Position numbers and translations under genes: made by a program
Shown here: positions 35,701 through 46,864 of the stretch, one piece after another
How the letters are laid out: every line of letters begins with the position of its first letter
How positions within the stretch are numbered: the stretch's first letter is position 1
NCBI RefSeq assembly: GCF_033568475.1
Contig: NC_133123.1
Span: 131,598,930-131,662,929 of the forward strand
Direction: 5' to 3'
Source of the DNA: Henckelia pumila
Lineage: Eukaryota; Streptophyta; Magnoliopsida; Lamiales; Gesneriaceae
Length of the DNA stretch: 64,000 bases
Notes under the pieces: generated by a model
What the model saw: the letters and a program-made list of their open reading frames with translations, nothing else
Databases searched by the model: none
What the model was told of the DNA's origin: nothing

Positions 35701-38700
35701 TTTGCCATAGCCCTTAGTTCTGCTTCAGCACTACTTCTCGCCACAACATTCTGTTTTTTACTCCTCCAGGTAACTAGGTTTCCCCACAAAAAAGTACAAT
35801 ACCCTGAAGTTGACCTTCTATATGTAGTTGATCCAGCCCAATCAGCGTCTGGAAATCCCTCTATACTTCTCTGTTCACCCCTCTTGAATAGTAATCCTTT
35901 CCCTGGAGTGTTCTTTAAGTATCTCAAGATTTTGTAGACGGCTTCTAAGTGTTCCTCAAACGGTGAATGCATGAATTGACTCACCATACTCACAGCGAAG
36001 GCAATATCGGGCCGTGTGTGAGAAAGATAAATTAACTTTCCCACCAACCGTTGATATCTTCCTGTATCAACAGGAGTTCCTTCAATCACATTTCCGAGTT
36101 TCAAGTTTGGGTCTATAGGAGTATCACTAGGTTTGCAACCACTCATCCCGGTTTCTTCAAGTAAATCCAGGATATATTTTCTTTGTGAGACATATATCCC
36201 ATTTCTTGATCTGGCAACTTTCATTCCCAAGAAATAACGCAAGGGACCCAAATCTTTGACCTCAAACTCTGATGCGAGACACTGCTTCAGTCTTGTTATT
36301 TCAATTTCATCGCTTCCTGTTAAAATTATGTCATCAACGTACACAATTAGAACAGACACATTTCCACCCTTTGTATGTTTCACAAACGTAGTGTGATCGG
36401 ATTGTCCCTGAGTGTAGCCATGTTTTTTTACTAATCTGGAAGACTTTTCAAACCATGCTCGTGGGGACTGTTTTAGTCCATAGAGGGACTTTTTCAGTTT
36501 GCAAATTCTTCCTTTAAATTGATCCTCAAATCCTGGAGGAGCATTCATATATACATCCTCTTCCAATTCTCCATTGAGAAAAGCATTTTTCACATCTAAC
36601 ATGTGCAGGGGCCAATCCAGATTTGCCGCCAGAGAGAGTAAAATTCTTACTGTATTTAGCTTTGCCACAGGAGCAAACGTTTCTTGATAATCAATCCCAT
36701 ATGTTTGAGTAAATCCCTTGGCAACAAGTCTGGCTTTATATCGCTCCAATGACCCATCAGAGTTGATTTTCACATTGAACACCCATTTGCAGCCCACTGT
36801 TTGCTTTCGTCTAGGCAAAGTTACTATTTCCCATGTGTCATTCTTTTTCAAGGCACGCATTTCCTCTAGAACAGCCTCCTTCCAATGCGGAACAGATATA
36901 GCCTCCTGTATAGACTTAGGAACATCCACACTATGCAACTGAGAGATAAAACTGGAATAGGACTTAGAAATATTCTTGTAGGATACATGGTTAGATAATG
37001 GATGTTGGGTACATGTTCTAGTGCCTTTTCTAAGGGCAATGGGAAGATCTAGAGACCTGGGAAAAATAATTTCACTATGAGATGGATCAGATTCATTACC
37101 TGGATTTGGAGGAGTTGTGACATCAGATTCTTTTCTCGGTTCTGACTCATGGTCATGTGGGATCACGGGGCCTTTCCTACTTTGAGGTTGTCTTCTCGCA
37201 TAGACTTGACCAAACAGACGCTCATTGTCACCCATTGTTCTAGTGCCGCTCTCATCGGTGGACGCTAACTCTGTTGTTGTTGTTAGTGGTGCGAGACTCA
37301 TGTCTAGATCAACCATGACATCAGAATGACTCTTATTAGGAGAGACAAGGTCAGGAAACGAGTCTTCAAGTATATTCTCCCCCTGAAGATGAGGAAAATA
37401 GGCTTGAGACTCAAAGAATGTGACATCCAGTAAGACGAAAAACTTTTTTTTCTGTGGGTCAAAGCATTTATATCCTTTCTTGGTTGAAGAATATCCAACA
37501 AAAACACATTTCAATGCCCGAGGATCCAATTTATCTCGATCATACACATGAACAAAGGCGATACATCCAAACACGCGAGGTTGTAAGTCAGAGGGTAAAT
37601 GTGACAAAGGAAAGCTGTCTTTAAACATTAACAAAGGTGAACGAAAATTTAAAGTTCTAGAAGGCATCCGATTAATCAAATAAGTGGCAGTTAGGATAGC
37701 TTCTCCCCACAAGTACTTGGGTACTCCAGTGCTGAACATTAGAGACCAGCCACTTCTAGGAGATGTCTATTTTTTCTCTCTGCCACTCCATTTTGTTGGG
37801 GAGTGCGAACACAAGAACTTTGATGAATTATCCCATTTTCCAAAAAAAATGTCCTTAGAATTTGATTAAAGTACTCCTTCCCGTTATCACTACGAAATCC
37901 GCGAACATTTTTTTGAAATTGTGTCTGAACCATAGCATAAAAAATTTTGAAAACATGTTCAGCTTCAGATTTTTCGCTTAGCAAGTATACCCATGTCATT
38001 CGTGTATGATCATCAATAAATGTGATAAACCATTTTTTTCCAGAAATTGTTGGAATTTTAAATGGTCCCCAAACATCACTATGAACAAGGGAAAAAGGTG
38101 TAGATGCTTGATATGACTGTGCTGGAAAAGTGGCACGATGATGCTTAGCAAATTGACACGCCTCACACTGAAATTCAAAGGTTTTTTTATGCTTAAATAA
38201 AGCTGGAAACACGTATCTCAAATATGACAAATTTGGATGTCCTAATCTCTGATGCCATAACATTAAATCATTGGTGCTCGAGTTCGGTTCAACACATGAT
38301 TGTTGAGCTTGTCCATGCGAGTTAGATCTCTCAAAGTAGTAGAGCCCACCGTTCTCCCTAGCATTGCCAATCGTCATCCCCGAGTCTGAATCCTGAAATT
38401 CACACAGATTTTGAGAGAATTTAGCATCACATTTCATTTCTCGAGTTAACTGGCTGATTGACAGTAAATTACAAGAAAGATTAGGGACATGGAGAACATT
38501 ATGCAGAATCAATATTTTTGAAATGGCGATGGACCCTTTTCCAGCAATTGGGGATAAAGATCCATCGGCTATTTTGATTTTCTTGTTTCCCGCACATGGG
38601 GTATATGATAAGAATAATTTATATGAACCTGTCATGTGGTCGGTTGCTCCAGAATCTACTATCCATGGATCATCAAATAATACAGATGTATGTAAGGCTG

Positions 38701-41700
38701 TATGTTGGAAGAAGTTACCTTGTTGAGCTAATGAACTAGAAGATGAGGCAGATGTGGGTTTTGAGAGCTGTGTGGATTGGAAAATTTTATACAATTGGTC
38801 TAATTGTTCCTTACTAGAAGGTGTTCCAGAGGCTGCCCCTGTTTCTTCTCCAGCTTCAGTTTGATTGGCTCTGAATTCTCGGCCCTTTTGCTTTGGGAAT
38901 TTTGGCTTCCAGTTTGGTGGTTTGCCATGCAATTCCCAACATGTCTCCTGTGTGTGGTATGGCTTATGACAGTGTTCACACTTGATTCGATCCCCTCTCA
39001 GCCATTGTCGAGGTTGCTGGTTACTGGTGTTTTTGGACACAAGGGCAGACACTTCAATAGCAGGCACAGGTTTGACACTTAACATTACCCGGCGTCTTCC
39101 CTCTTCTCTTCTTACTTCTGCAAAAACTTCGCTTAGAGATGGCAGGGGTTTCTTCCCGAGAATTCTGCCACGAACATCATCAAGCTCTCGATTAAGTCCA
39201 GCAAGAAACACATATACTCGATCATTTTCCATGCGTTTTTGGTACTTTATACTATCATTCTTGCATTCCCAAGATTCTTCATAACACAAGTCTAATTCTT
39301 GCCATAATGCTCGCATTTCATTGTAATAATCAATCACGTTCCTTTCCCCTTGCTTGGAATTCCACAACCTGGTTTTCAGTTCAAAAATCTGTGAAGAATT
39401 CTCCAAATCAGAGTATGTCTCCCTCACAGCATCCCAGACGTCCCTAGCAGTTGGAAGAAACAGGTAGGTTTTCCCAATTGAAGGTTCCATGGAGTTTACA
39501 AGCCATGCAATTACCATAGAATTCTCAGATTTCCAAGAATTCCACTTGGTATCGTTCTTCTCAGGTCCTATGTTTCTCCTGTCAAGTATCCCAGCCGTCC
39601 CTTGCCGTCAATCACCAATTTAAGGGACTGGGCCCATTCCAGAAAATTTTTACCATTCAATTTATGAATGGTAAGATGGACTGATGAGTGATCAAGCCCA
39701 TTAGGGTACAAATCTTGGGATTTCAGGCCCACAACAACACTGGGGATTTCCGAACTCTCTTCTTTTGACCCAGACATAATCGCACTTGTACAGGATCTGC
39801 AAGGTGTCGGATTTGTTCCCCAAACTCGTCGCCTCTTCACACGAGATGCACCAGCGTTGGTTTTATGGCCCAGGCAGAGTTGCTGCTTTGCAGGAGATGA
39901 ATTTCTGTTTGAATTTCAACGGAATCACGATTTGAATGATGTGGAGAGTGAGGGTTTATCAACCCAGATGTTAGTACTCCTTTCACAAGGTTCCCACTTG
40001 CGTTATCAAAGCCTTACGGCTCTGATACCACGTGAGCAGACCAAATACAAGGAATATATGCACAGGAAATAAGAGAACATTTTAACAGTGGTATGAATAA
40101 TATTTTTCTCATATCAAAGATGTTACAAAGATCATCATTATATACACAACTACCAGCCCTAATTTAATGTGACAGAATATTATCTATCCTTAATTATACT
40201 CTATAAAAAAGAATAAAATATTAACTAATATTTCTGTACAAATAAGATATTTTGTTTCCTTTTCTCCACAAAACCAATCACCACAAGTGCTACAAGCCCT
40301 ACCTTCTTCCGCCTCAGACCTCCACCATAGGTCAGAATTATTATTACGTTAGTATGTTATGTTTTTAATATTAATATGGTGATGCATCTTTATTTGTCCC
40401 TTATATAAATTATATTATATTGTGTGAAGATTATTTATGCATAAACATCATTTAATTTATGTATATATTGCATTATTATATATGATTAGATATAAAAACA
40501 ATACAAAAAAAATCAATCGCCTAGACACCGACTAGGCGACTGAGACAGTAGGCGGTCACTGACCGCCCCACCACCGCCTACCGCCATTTACAACACTAAG
40601 AGCCAGTCACATGGTAGAAGTGTAATCATAGAAAGGAACATGGCTATTGGGTACCCCGAGATTGGAGATTTGATATCCCATTTTATTGTTCACCGAGAAT
40701 TTATTGTTTCCTGGATTGCATATTCATTCATTTCATAATAACATTTTATATTGGGCTTCTTGTTTTTATTTGATCATTACAATTGAGATTTTCTCACCTT
40801 TCAGGGATACCATGTGTTTCTTGTGTTGCATACAAAAGGTGAGACGAGACCACAGAAGCCAAGTAGCAGTTCCATAGGACCATAAGAGGTTGAGGTTAAT
40901 GGGATCTCGGATTTTCCTACTTTTGGCCAAAGTCATTTTGCCATTTTTTATTATACATGAAGAAACATTTTGATCTTCTACATCGTCAGGAAGTGTCCTG
41001 AACATTTAGTGATTTTTGGTCGGCATTGTAGATGAATAATTGACACTTTCTTTTTGGTAAACATTTTTTGATGAACAATGGAGCTTACCTCATTTGAAAA
41101 TGAATATAACATTTTATCATAAAGTTTAACATTTTCCCGAACTCCGTATCACATACAGGTCAGACCCAAGCCCCATAGATAAGCAATAGAAACCAAAGAG
41201 CGAGAAGGGCAATAATTATTCACCTCGTATAGCGCACATAACTTTTTCCATGACTTAGCGTCACAAACATGAAAAGACTCGTTATAAACAAGGAAAAGAA
41301 TGTCGAGTATCAAGTTCGCCTCAATAAGCATCTCCTCAACCCACAAAGTGTATAGGTCTGCATCCTGCAAAAAAATCACTCACTTAATGTTCAAATTTCA
41401 AATATTGACAGAACAAAATACAATTGATAGATGAATGCATAAAACTTTGGTACCATTGTTTAAATATTACCAGTGAATTTACCATATGGTCGATGCAGTT
41501 GGAAGAGACGAGGTCCAATAAGTTAGAAAGTAGTTTACTTTCAAGTTCATCGGAAATCAACATTTGCGCCTCCTCCGTGACAGCAGACTCTCCAGATTGT
41601 GATCCAGAATATACTACACCATAAATGATTAGTAATACAAGGTAGGCACATGAGCAAGCTATCAACAAGACAAACATAGCTCATGACAATTCCACCAAAT

Positions 41701-43967
41701 CCCGCATTCAATTTATGATTTTAGAGCCTATATCTCATTTCCGTTGCTCTGTTTGTTTAAATGAAAGTTATTCAAATCTAAAAAAAAATTGTGGATTATA
41801 TAAAGTATATTAAACATTTCTAGCATCTTCCGGGCATCTTCATGGCATGACCAAAAACAAGACACCAATGGAAGAAACATACTTACAAGCATGCATAAAG
41901 ATCTGCCGAATGCACTTCAACAAGCATTGTCGCTCAGTGTAGTACTCGAGTATAGCCTTCAGTAAAACATTAGAATCTTAAAACACAAGCAGCATTCAAA
42001 GTCATAATTATAGTTAGAAGGCCAAAGATAGTGACTATCTGTAAACTATTACAGCGGTAAAGATGATTGAATCCATTACTAGCCTCTAGAGGGTACGGAT
42101 TGGAGAGAGAAATATGATCCTCACCATAATTCAAAGATTAACTTTAAAAGGGTTTAAAAACAAGCTCAAAGTTGAAAGACTGCGGTTATTAATTTAAGGT
42201 TTTTAATTTATTGGCCTTGTTCAATAATGTGTTTTTAACTGGTTAGTCTATGGGCCTCATACTTGTTTATTTCTTTGTATTTTTTCATTCGTTTAGTTAG
42301 TATTGTAATGGGCTTACTTGAACCTTATTTTAAACCCATAGAGAAATTTTAAGTAAGATTTCGTATATTTGTCTTCTACGAGGGATTTGTAATAATAAAA
42401 AGGTAATACTTTTGAGTATGAATGAAATTTGAGAGTGTGTTCTTATTTCTTCTTAAACAAAAAATTTAACAAGATTAAAACCTTGTATCATTTGAAATAT
42501 CGACTTATCAACTCGTTCTTCTTTGCATGCATGTGGTGTGGCCCCTTCACTAGTTCCATCAGATACCAAATTCGGGTTTTTCTAAGCATTGGATCGAAGT
42601 ACTTGTTCCATCAATCAAATTCGAAGCTTCGAATCTGAATTTTTAATCTATCTTATATTTTAGTTTTGACTCCTTCGTCTTGTTTAGGACAAATTGTGTT
42701 TCTTTGTTCATTCCACATTTTTTCTCGATTTTTAAGTCCTGAGCAGATAATATTTTTAAATCCTATTATCGCATAAGAATCATATTATAGGGTGAAAGGC
42801 TATATGAAGTAACACAACAGATAGAAGTCAATGGAACCATTTTCTCGAACTCTGGCGTACGTCCAAGTAAGAATACCCAACTGAAGCCACCTGCCACCAT
42901 GATAAACTGAATCGATGTGAAACAAAAAACCACTAGGGTTCCTCCAACTATGTGCTGCTCCTTCACATTCATTCATTGCAAAGGACCCACATTTCATTGT
43001 CCTTGATTAGCTTACTCGAGCAAATTTAGTCTACTAAGTAAAATAAACTACCGTATGAAACATTCTACGAATGTCCTGTATTAGTAATCAGACCATGTGC
43101 AAAATTATTCGCAAAAATTAACAATAATTACTGAAATCTCAAATAAATGTGACACAAGAGGAAGAAATGCACTCACTGGATTTAAAATGTCATAATCCAT
43201 ATCACCGAATACAAGGTTATTGCGCTCCACTGATCTTGTAACGACAATATACGACTGCACCTCATCTAAACACTGACAAACAAGAAAACAAGCTATTTCA
43301 GTCTACGCATACAATAAAATCCATATGTTCAAGCAGTGCCTGGAAAATTTTTAATTAGCAGCACCAGACATTAATGTGGGTATAAATTCAAGCAGAAATA
43401 ATTAACTGAAAACCCCACTTGATAAAGAATAAAAAAAAATTACCATGACGGCACTAATCTTGCACGCAATGTCTTTCAATTTAGGATGAATAATCAGTTC
43501 ATGCGAGCCAATCTTGACACTGAGTGAATCAAGCGCTTCCCTAGACTTCTGATTCGGTTGCTTGAATTGAGAAATGGTGCCCCGAAACCATGCGTGATTA
43601 TCCTTCAATTTATTCGCCTGAATTACATTCATTCAGTAACACAAGTTCACAAACTTCCAACACCCATACTTTACGTCGACGCCCACACAGAGATCCGTGG
43701 ATAGTTTGTTTGTTTTTTTCATTATTTAATTTGAGAGGTAAATTCGTACAATCACTCGAAACATAAAAAATGAGACATCATCGCACACAATTCACATATA
43801 TGGAGTTGTTAATCCTTTCGAGAGCATACCAGAGACTGGGATGAGAGTGTGGAACTTTCGAGTTCAGTGAGCAAGGAACTGAACGGATCCCACCACAGAG
43901 AAGCGTCGACAGTTTTTGCAGGGCTGAGAGAATGGCCGCCGGCGGTCGGATTCGCCGTCGTCGCCAT
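20734..43967 (-). CDS. NUP188: NUP188, nuclear pore inner-ring nucleoporin, 32 exons
   Basis: The product is a large alpha-solenoid scaffold protein of the nuclear pore, about 1,994 residues. Exons (high to low): 43967-43830, 43617-43444, 43272-43177, 41956-41887, 41613-41483, 41364-41224, 34192-34035, 33599-33431, 33332-33234, 33102-33025, 32943-32884, 32798-32641, 32202-32001, 31855-31736, 31122-31040, 30858-30748, 30342-30265, 29940-29861, 29415-29267, 28808-28665, 28569-28462, 27739-27632, 27314-27210, 27127-27017, 26387-26212, 26107-25633, 24641-24534, 24142-24091, 23384-22906, 22776-21253, 21109-20902, 20825-20734. The sum, 5,985 nt, is divisible by three. Recognised blocks include DASLWWDPF, KLKDNHAWF, ERQCLLKCIRQIFMHA, LAGYRSVMRTFVSAFIASYE, RTVELVRLLSALCEGAWPAE and QICGIRPVLGHVE. 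Splice sites are GT-AG except intron 18 (GC-AG). The junction of exons 28 and 29 is the least certain. The ATG fits the family start. Identity rests on remembered plant NUP188 sequence. Confidence 0.85.
24728..25208. mobile_element. 481-bp GGCGG-type hAT MITE in NUP188 intron 26
   Basis: Ends are CAGTGTTTTAAAAGGCGG and, at the other side, the inverted relative closing in TTAGAACATTG. Flanks GAATCAAT (24720-24727) and GAATTAAT (25209-25216) match at 7 of 8 positions, an aged 8-bp hAT-type duplication. Subterminal DNA repeats the CTAGGCGG/CCGCCTAG motif; the centre is AT-rich. Non-coding. Confidence 0.85.
26700..26970 (+). pseudogene. Copia RNase H fragment in NUP188 intron 24
   Basis: The plus strand reads SKEQNVVTISNVESELRAMA, then LLMLKRALEDLKIKW and LYCDNKSAVRVSHK, the RNase H domain of a Ty1/copia polyprotein. 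It lies antisense to NUP188, has stop codons, and no LTRs were found, so it is an old fragment. Confidence 0.85.
33650..33679. repeat. (CACACC)n microsatellite in NUP188 intron 7
   Basis: About four to five CACACC-type units run from 33650 to 33679, followed by a short CA run. Confidence 0.85.
35138..35377 (-). repeat. 3' LTR of the copia element
   Basis: 240 bp with ends TGTG...CACA. It follows a polypurine tract (TTGAGGGGGAGTG on the minus strand, 35378-35390). Confidence 0.95.
35385..39777 (-). pseudogene. Copia gag-pol, three lesions
   Basis: Starting at the ATG at 39777 (MSGSKEESSE), the parts are in order. First gag, with KLNGKNFLEWAQSLKL and zinc knuckle CEHCHKPYHTQETC. Then protease, with WIVDSGATDHM. 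Then the integrase with its GAG-pre-integrase segment, WHQRLGHPNLSYL, and catalytic blocks HSDVWGPF, FIDDHTRMTW and RSDNGKEYFN. Then reverse transcriptase, with YKARLVAKGFTQ and active site YVDDIILTG. Last is RNase H, with DADWAGSTTYRRSTSGYC and LFCDNKSAISIANN, ending near 35385. Lesions: a +1-type frame change near 39565 inside gag, a one-base loss near 37740 inside integrase, and a TGG-to-TGA stop near 35676 in RNase H. The order protease-integrase-RT is the Ty1/copia hallmark. Confidence 0.93.
40021..40030 (-). promoter_or_regulatory. Primer-binding site of the copia element
   Basis: The minus strand reads TGGTATCAGA directly after the LTR end at 40031, complementary to initiator Met tRNA. 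The match runs on to GCC. Confidence 0.9.
40031..40270 (-). repeat. 5' LTR of the copia element
   Basis: 240 bp, nearly identical to the LTR at 35138. Its innermost base is C on the plus strand (CGTGAGC) where the other LTR has TGTGAGC. Confidence 0.95.
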
Positions 43968-43996
43968 TGGAGGTATGCCTCGTGCAGAGAGGGAAA

Positions 43997-44007
43997 ATTT
44001 ATTTAAA
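43997..44007 (-). promoter_or_regulatory. TATA-like element upstream of NUP188
   Basis: The minus strand reads TTTAAATAAAT about 30-40 nt upstream of the NUP188 ATG. The short distance makes it either a TATA box with a very short leader or ordinary AT-rich leader. Confidence 0.3.
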
Positions 44008-44164
44008 CCCCTGAACCGTCGGGGGACTCTTTTCGTTTAGGGTGAATAATACAAAGGGTTTTAGTTCATGACCGGAGCTGGACACCTAATTTAAGGGAAA
44101 ATAAAGCATATGGATTTGGTTTTGTTTTTAATTTAATAGATAGACCTCTAATCGAAAAGACTAT

Positions 44165-44335
44165 ATTGTCAAGTGTTTTCTCTCTCATTCTTTTTTTTTT
44201 TTTCACGTCTCTTTATGTTTTCTTTCTCCTCCTTTTTTCTTTTTTTCAGGTCTCTGCGTTGTTTTTTTTTTCAGTCTTATTTCTCTCTTTCCTTCCTCAT
44301 TTTCCCTCCTCTTCTTTTTTTTTTTTTTTTTGTTA
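44165..44335. repeat. Polypyrimidine tract
   Basis: About 170 bp of almost pure C and T on the plus strand with several long T runs, upstream of NUP188. Low-complexity sequence. Confidence 0.85.
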
Positions 44336-44347
44336 AAATCACAAAGC

Positions 44348-44455
44348 GGTCGACCGCCTTGGGAAAGCGATCGACCTAGGCTTGGGCTCGGTCGACCGCC
44401 TTCCCTGCCCAAGCAATCGACCAAGGCTTGGGCTTGGTCGACCCAGCCTGGGTCA
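44348..44455. repeat. Cluster of GGTCGACC-type palindromes
   Basis: The motif GGTCGACCGCCTT occurs twice (near 44348 and 44390), with related copies GCGATCGACC, GCAATCGACC and GGTCGACCC between and after. It resembles the palindrome clusters in the gypsy LTRs at 2352 and 4179, so this may be a fragment of a similar LTR; no borders were found. Confidence 0.6.
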
Positions 44456-44504
44456 ACCCAAACTATTGTATATATATTTTATTGTGTAGTATTATTATCA
44501 AAAA

Positions 44505-44646
44505 TATTGGTGGTTTAGTGGTTAGAGTTCAGGAGGAGAGAGGAGAGCCAGGTTCGAATTCTAAAGAGGAGAAAGGGAAGGGAGGGAAGAGGGAAAATAA
44601 GAGATCCTTTGACTGAATTAAAAAGTCAAGAGTCCCTTTTATTGAA
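44505..44646 (+). repeat. tRNA-derived SINE
   Basis: A box TGGTTTAGTGGTTAGAG at about 44510 and B box GGTTCGAATTC at about 44551 are correctly spaced for a tRNA-type internal RNA polymerase III promoter. The rest of a tRNA fold is not preserved. The 3' part is A/G-rich and then T-rich. Likely a SINE; the target duplication was not resolved. Confidence 0.6.
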
Positions 44647-46064
44647 TTGAAAACAAGACCACTAATTTTATTATATTATAATTTATAACACAAATAATCA
44701 CTGAATTTGATCATATGATATATAATAATTTTAAGTTGAACATAATATTCTATGGAAAAAAAAAGTAGAACATAATATTTAAATATTGATTAGACAAAAA
44801 ACAAAAACTTGTTAAACATTTTATAAGACACAAAAACTTATGATTGTTTTTTTATAAGTATAGTTAAACATTTTTAATTACAATTCACGAGATGCTAGAA
44901 ATTGGAATTAACAATAGAGTACTACTCTTGTACTAAGAGCTTGCACAAGTACCGCGGAAGACGCGTGTTGTACTCCATTAATAGCACGCCGAATTATCCG
45001 TTTGCGGTGATGTTAGTGGGCCTCGCGCGGAGAATCTATGTGCACTGAAGTACACCAACTCTTTTTATTTATTTTTACTTTAAAAAAAAAATTGTTAACG
45101 GCCAGATCAATCTTTGGACGACCAGGTCAATCTGGAATTTGTAAATATTTAAAATTTTAAAAAAATGAAAAATGATTAAATAATTTTTGAAAATTGAAAA
45201 ATTGGAAGGAAAAAAAACTGTGTATTAATCATGTGTCATTTTTAATAATGTGTCTCTTTTTAAAATTATGTGTTTTTTTGAATTTATTTATGTTATGTTT
45301 TTAAAAAATTAAGTGTAGAGTAATTGATTTTTTTTCTATTATGTGAATTATTACTTTTTAAATTTTAAATACAAAGTTATTTGATGAAATAAAAAAATTT
45401 AATGTTCCAACATCATCTCAGCAAAACAACAACATCGTTTAACTACTATAAAAACATATAATTATCAACGCATGTTATCTAATCATTTTAAAGACATACA
45501 ATAAAATTATCTACGATGACATTAACATGCGATGAAATTATTAATTTCACAACATGCTCATACACACTTTAACCGTGAAGCATTAGGTACAACTTAATTA
45601 CATCAGCTTTTTCATAGGCACCGTGTGGGATATTGCTCGCTTTGCTGATGTCCCATGATGACATATTCGTATAGAAACCAAAGTTAAAATCATAATTTGA
45701 TTTTGATGTTGTTTCTTAAAATAACAAGTTATCTCAAAATCAATGTTTTAAAAGTCATTGTTCAACCAATCATGCGTTAGGAGGTGAATGTCCCTCACTG
45801 TGATCTTTAGACATTTGATGTCTCGAAAATTATTATATTAATTTATCGTATAATCACTACTTAGACGGCTCAAAACCTGCTAAAGGAACCACATAGATTA
45901 ATATATAACATTTTTTTTCTTTTTAATTTTAAAATTTTTAAAAAATATTATTTAACATTTTTACCTATCAATTTTTATCGTATGAGATGAAGAGTATGTC
46001 ATTAATTTTAAATTTGAATTCGATAAATAAGAATTATTACAGAAATATTAAAACAAGAAAGATG
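44647..46064. other. AT-rich intergenic DNA, nothing firm
   Basis: No conserved coding signal. A GC-richer patch at 44938-45050 begins GAGCTTGCACAAGTACCGCGG-like DNA and could be one end of a PIF/Tourist-type MITE, but no partner end was found. Confidence 0.4.
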
Positions 46065-46542
46065 CAGTGTTTTAAATGGCGGTAGGCGGCCCCGACCATC
46101 TCAACTTTGTCTAAGGCGGTCTTTTTAGGCGGTCCGAGGCCATCCAACTAGCGAGACGGAAAAGCAGGCTGTCGAGGCGGCTGAGGCGGGGCGAACAGGC
46201 GGTCCAGACGACTGAGGCGGTCAATAATTTTAAAATCTCAGTCAACTATCAAAGTCAAATAATTTTAAAAATCAATCAAAGTCAATAAATTTTAAAAACC
46301 TTAGATATAATAAAAACACATATCATTCTCTTTTGTATTTACTTTTAGTTTCAAGTGTCCTCCCCATCAACCACTACGTGCATTATTTAATTACATATAT
46401 TAAATTATTTGTAATTACATTGCATGATTATGAATAATTACTTATAAAAAAATTGCTAATAAAATTCAACTGTCCGGACACCGCCTAGGCGGTAGGCGGT
46501 CACTGACTGCCCTGCCACCGCCTCCCGCCATTTAAAACATTG
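46065..46542. mobile_element. 478-bp GGCGG-type hAT MITE
   Basis: The left end, CAGTGTTTTAAATGGCGG, and the inverted right end, CAATGTTTTAAATGGCGG, agree at 17 of 18 positions. GGCGGT/CCGCC motifs repeat near both ends. Same family type as 24728-25208. A clean 8-bp duplication was not found; ACAAGAAA near the left and ACAGGAAG at 46543 are possible relics. Confidence 0.8.
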
Positions 46543-46589
46543 ACAGGAAGAATTAGATATTCGGATTTTTTAAAAAAAAAAAATGTCTA

Positions 46590-46647
46590 ACCTCTTCTAT
46601 GCGCTAGACATTGGATGACCGTCCACCTACCGCTTTTCAGAACAGTG
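46590..46647. repeat. Fragment of a GGCGG-type MITE end
   Basis: The end CCGCTTTTCAGAACAGTG resembles the right terminus of the element at 24728-25208. Only this end is present. Confidence 0.4.
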
Positions 46648-46864
46648 CTCAGAACCATTATAAGTGTGATATATCTGTTGAAGCCCGGATATTGTACAAG
46701 AAAGTGAGATAAAAAGAGAATAATTTTACAATAAGAAAAATAATGAAAAATCAAGGACTATAAGTCTATAATACATTCTCATGTCAGGAAAACAGAAATA
46801 ACTCCAAATCTGGTATACAAAATTGATAAAATTATCCCTCCCACTGATCAAAACCGAGCATTAA

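Larger units (their letters stand above)
35138..40270 (-). mobile_element. 5.1-kb Ty1/copia retrotransposon in NUP188 intron 6
   Basis: Two 240-bp LTRs (35138-35377 and 40031-40270) bound the element. The flanks AAACC at 35133-35137 and 40271-40275 are a perfect 5-bp target duplication. The minus strand has the order LTR, PBS, gag-pol, polypurine tract, LTR, so it lies in the same orientation as NUP188. By eye the LTRs differ at about three positions (first base, one T/A, one C/T), which points to a recent insertion. The polyprotein has three breaks, so the element is not autonomous now. Confidence 0.95.
34955..40598. mobile_element. GGCGG-type hAT MITE split by a copia element, in NUP188 intron 6
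   Basis: The left end at 34955 reads TAGTGTTCTAAATGGAGG and the right end at 40598 reads inverted TAGTGTTGTAAATGGCGG. Flanks GGAGTCAG (34947-34954) and AGAGCCAG (40599-40606) agree at 6 of 8 bases. Subtracting the copia insertion (35138-40270 plus one 5-bp duplication copy), the MITE is about 0.5 kb, like its relatives at 24728 and 46065. The MITE was therefore in the intron before the copia element arrived. Confidence 0.8.

Noticed and set aside
38804-39284. Plus-strand ORFs across the copia gag
   Set aside because: Antisense shadows of the well-supported minus-strand gag-pol.
44510-44561. A genuine tRNA gene
   Set aside because: A and B boxes are present, but acceptor and anticodon stems do not pair, so a SINE is more likely.
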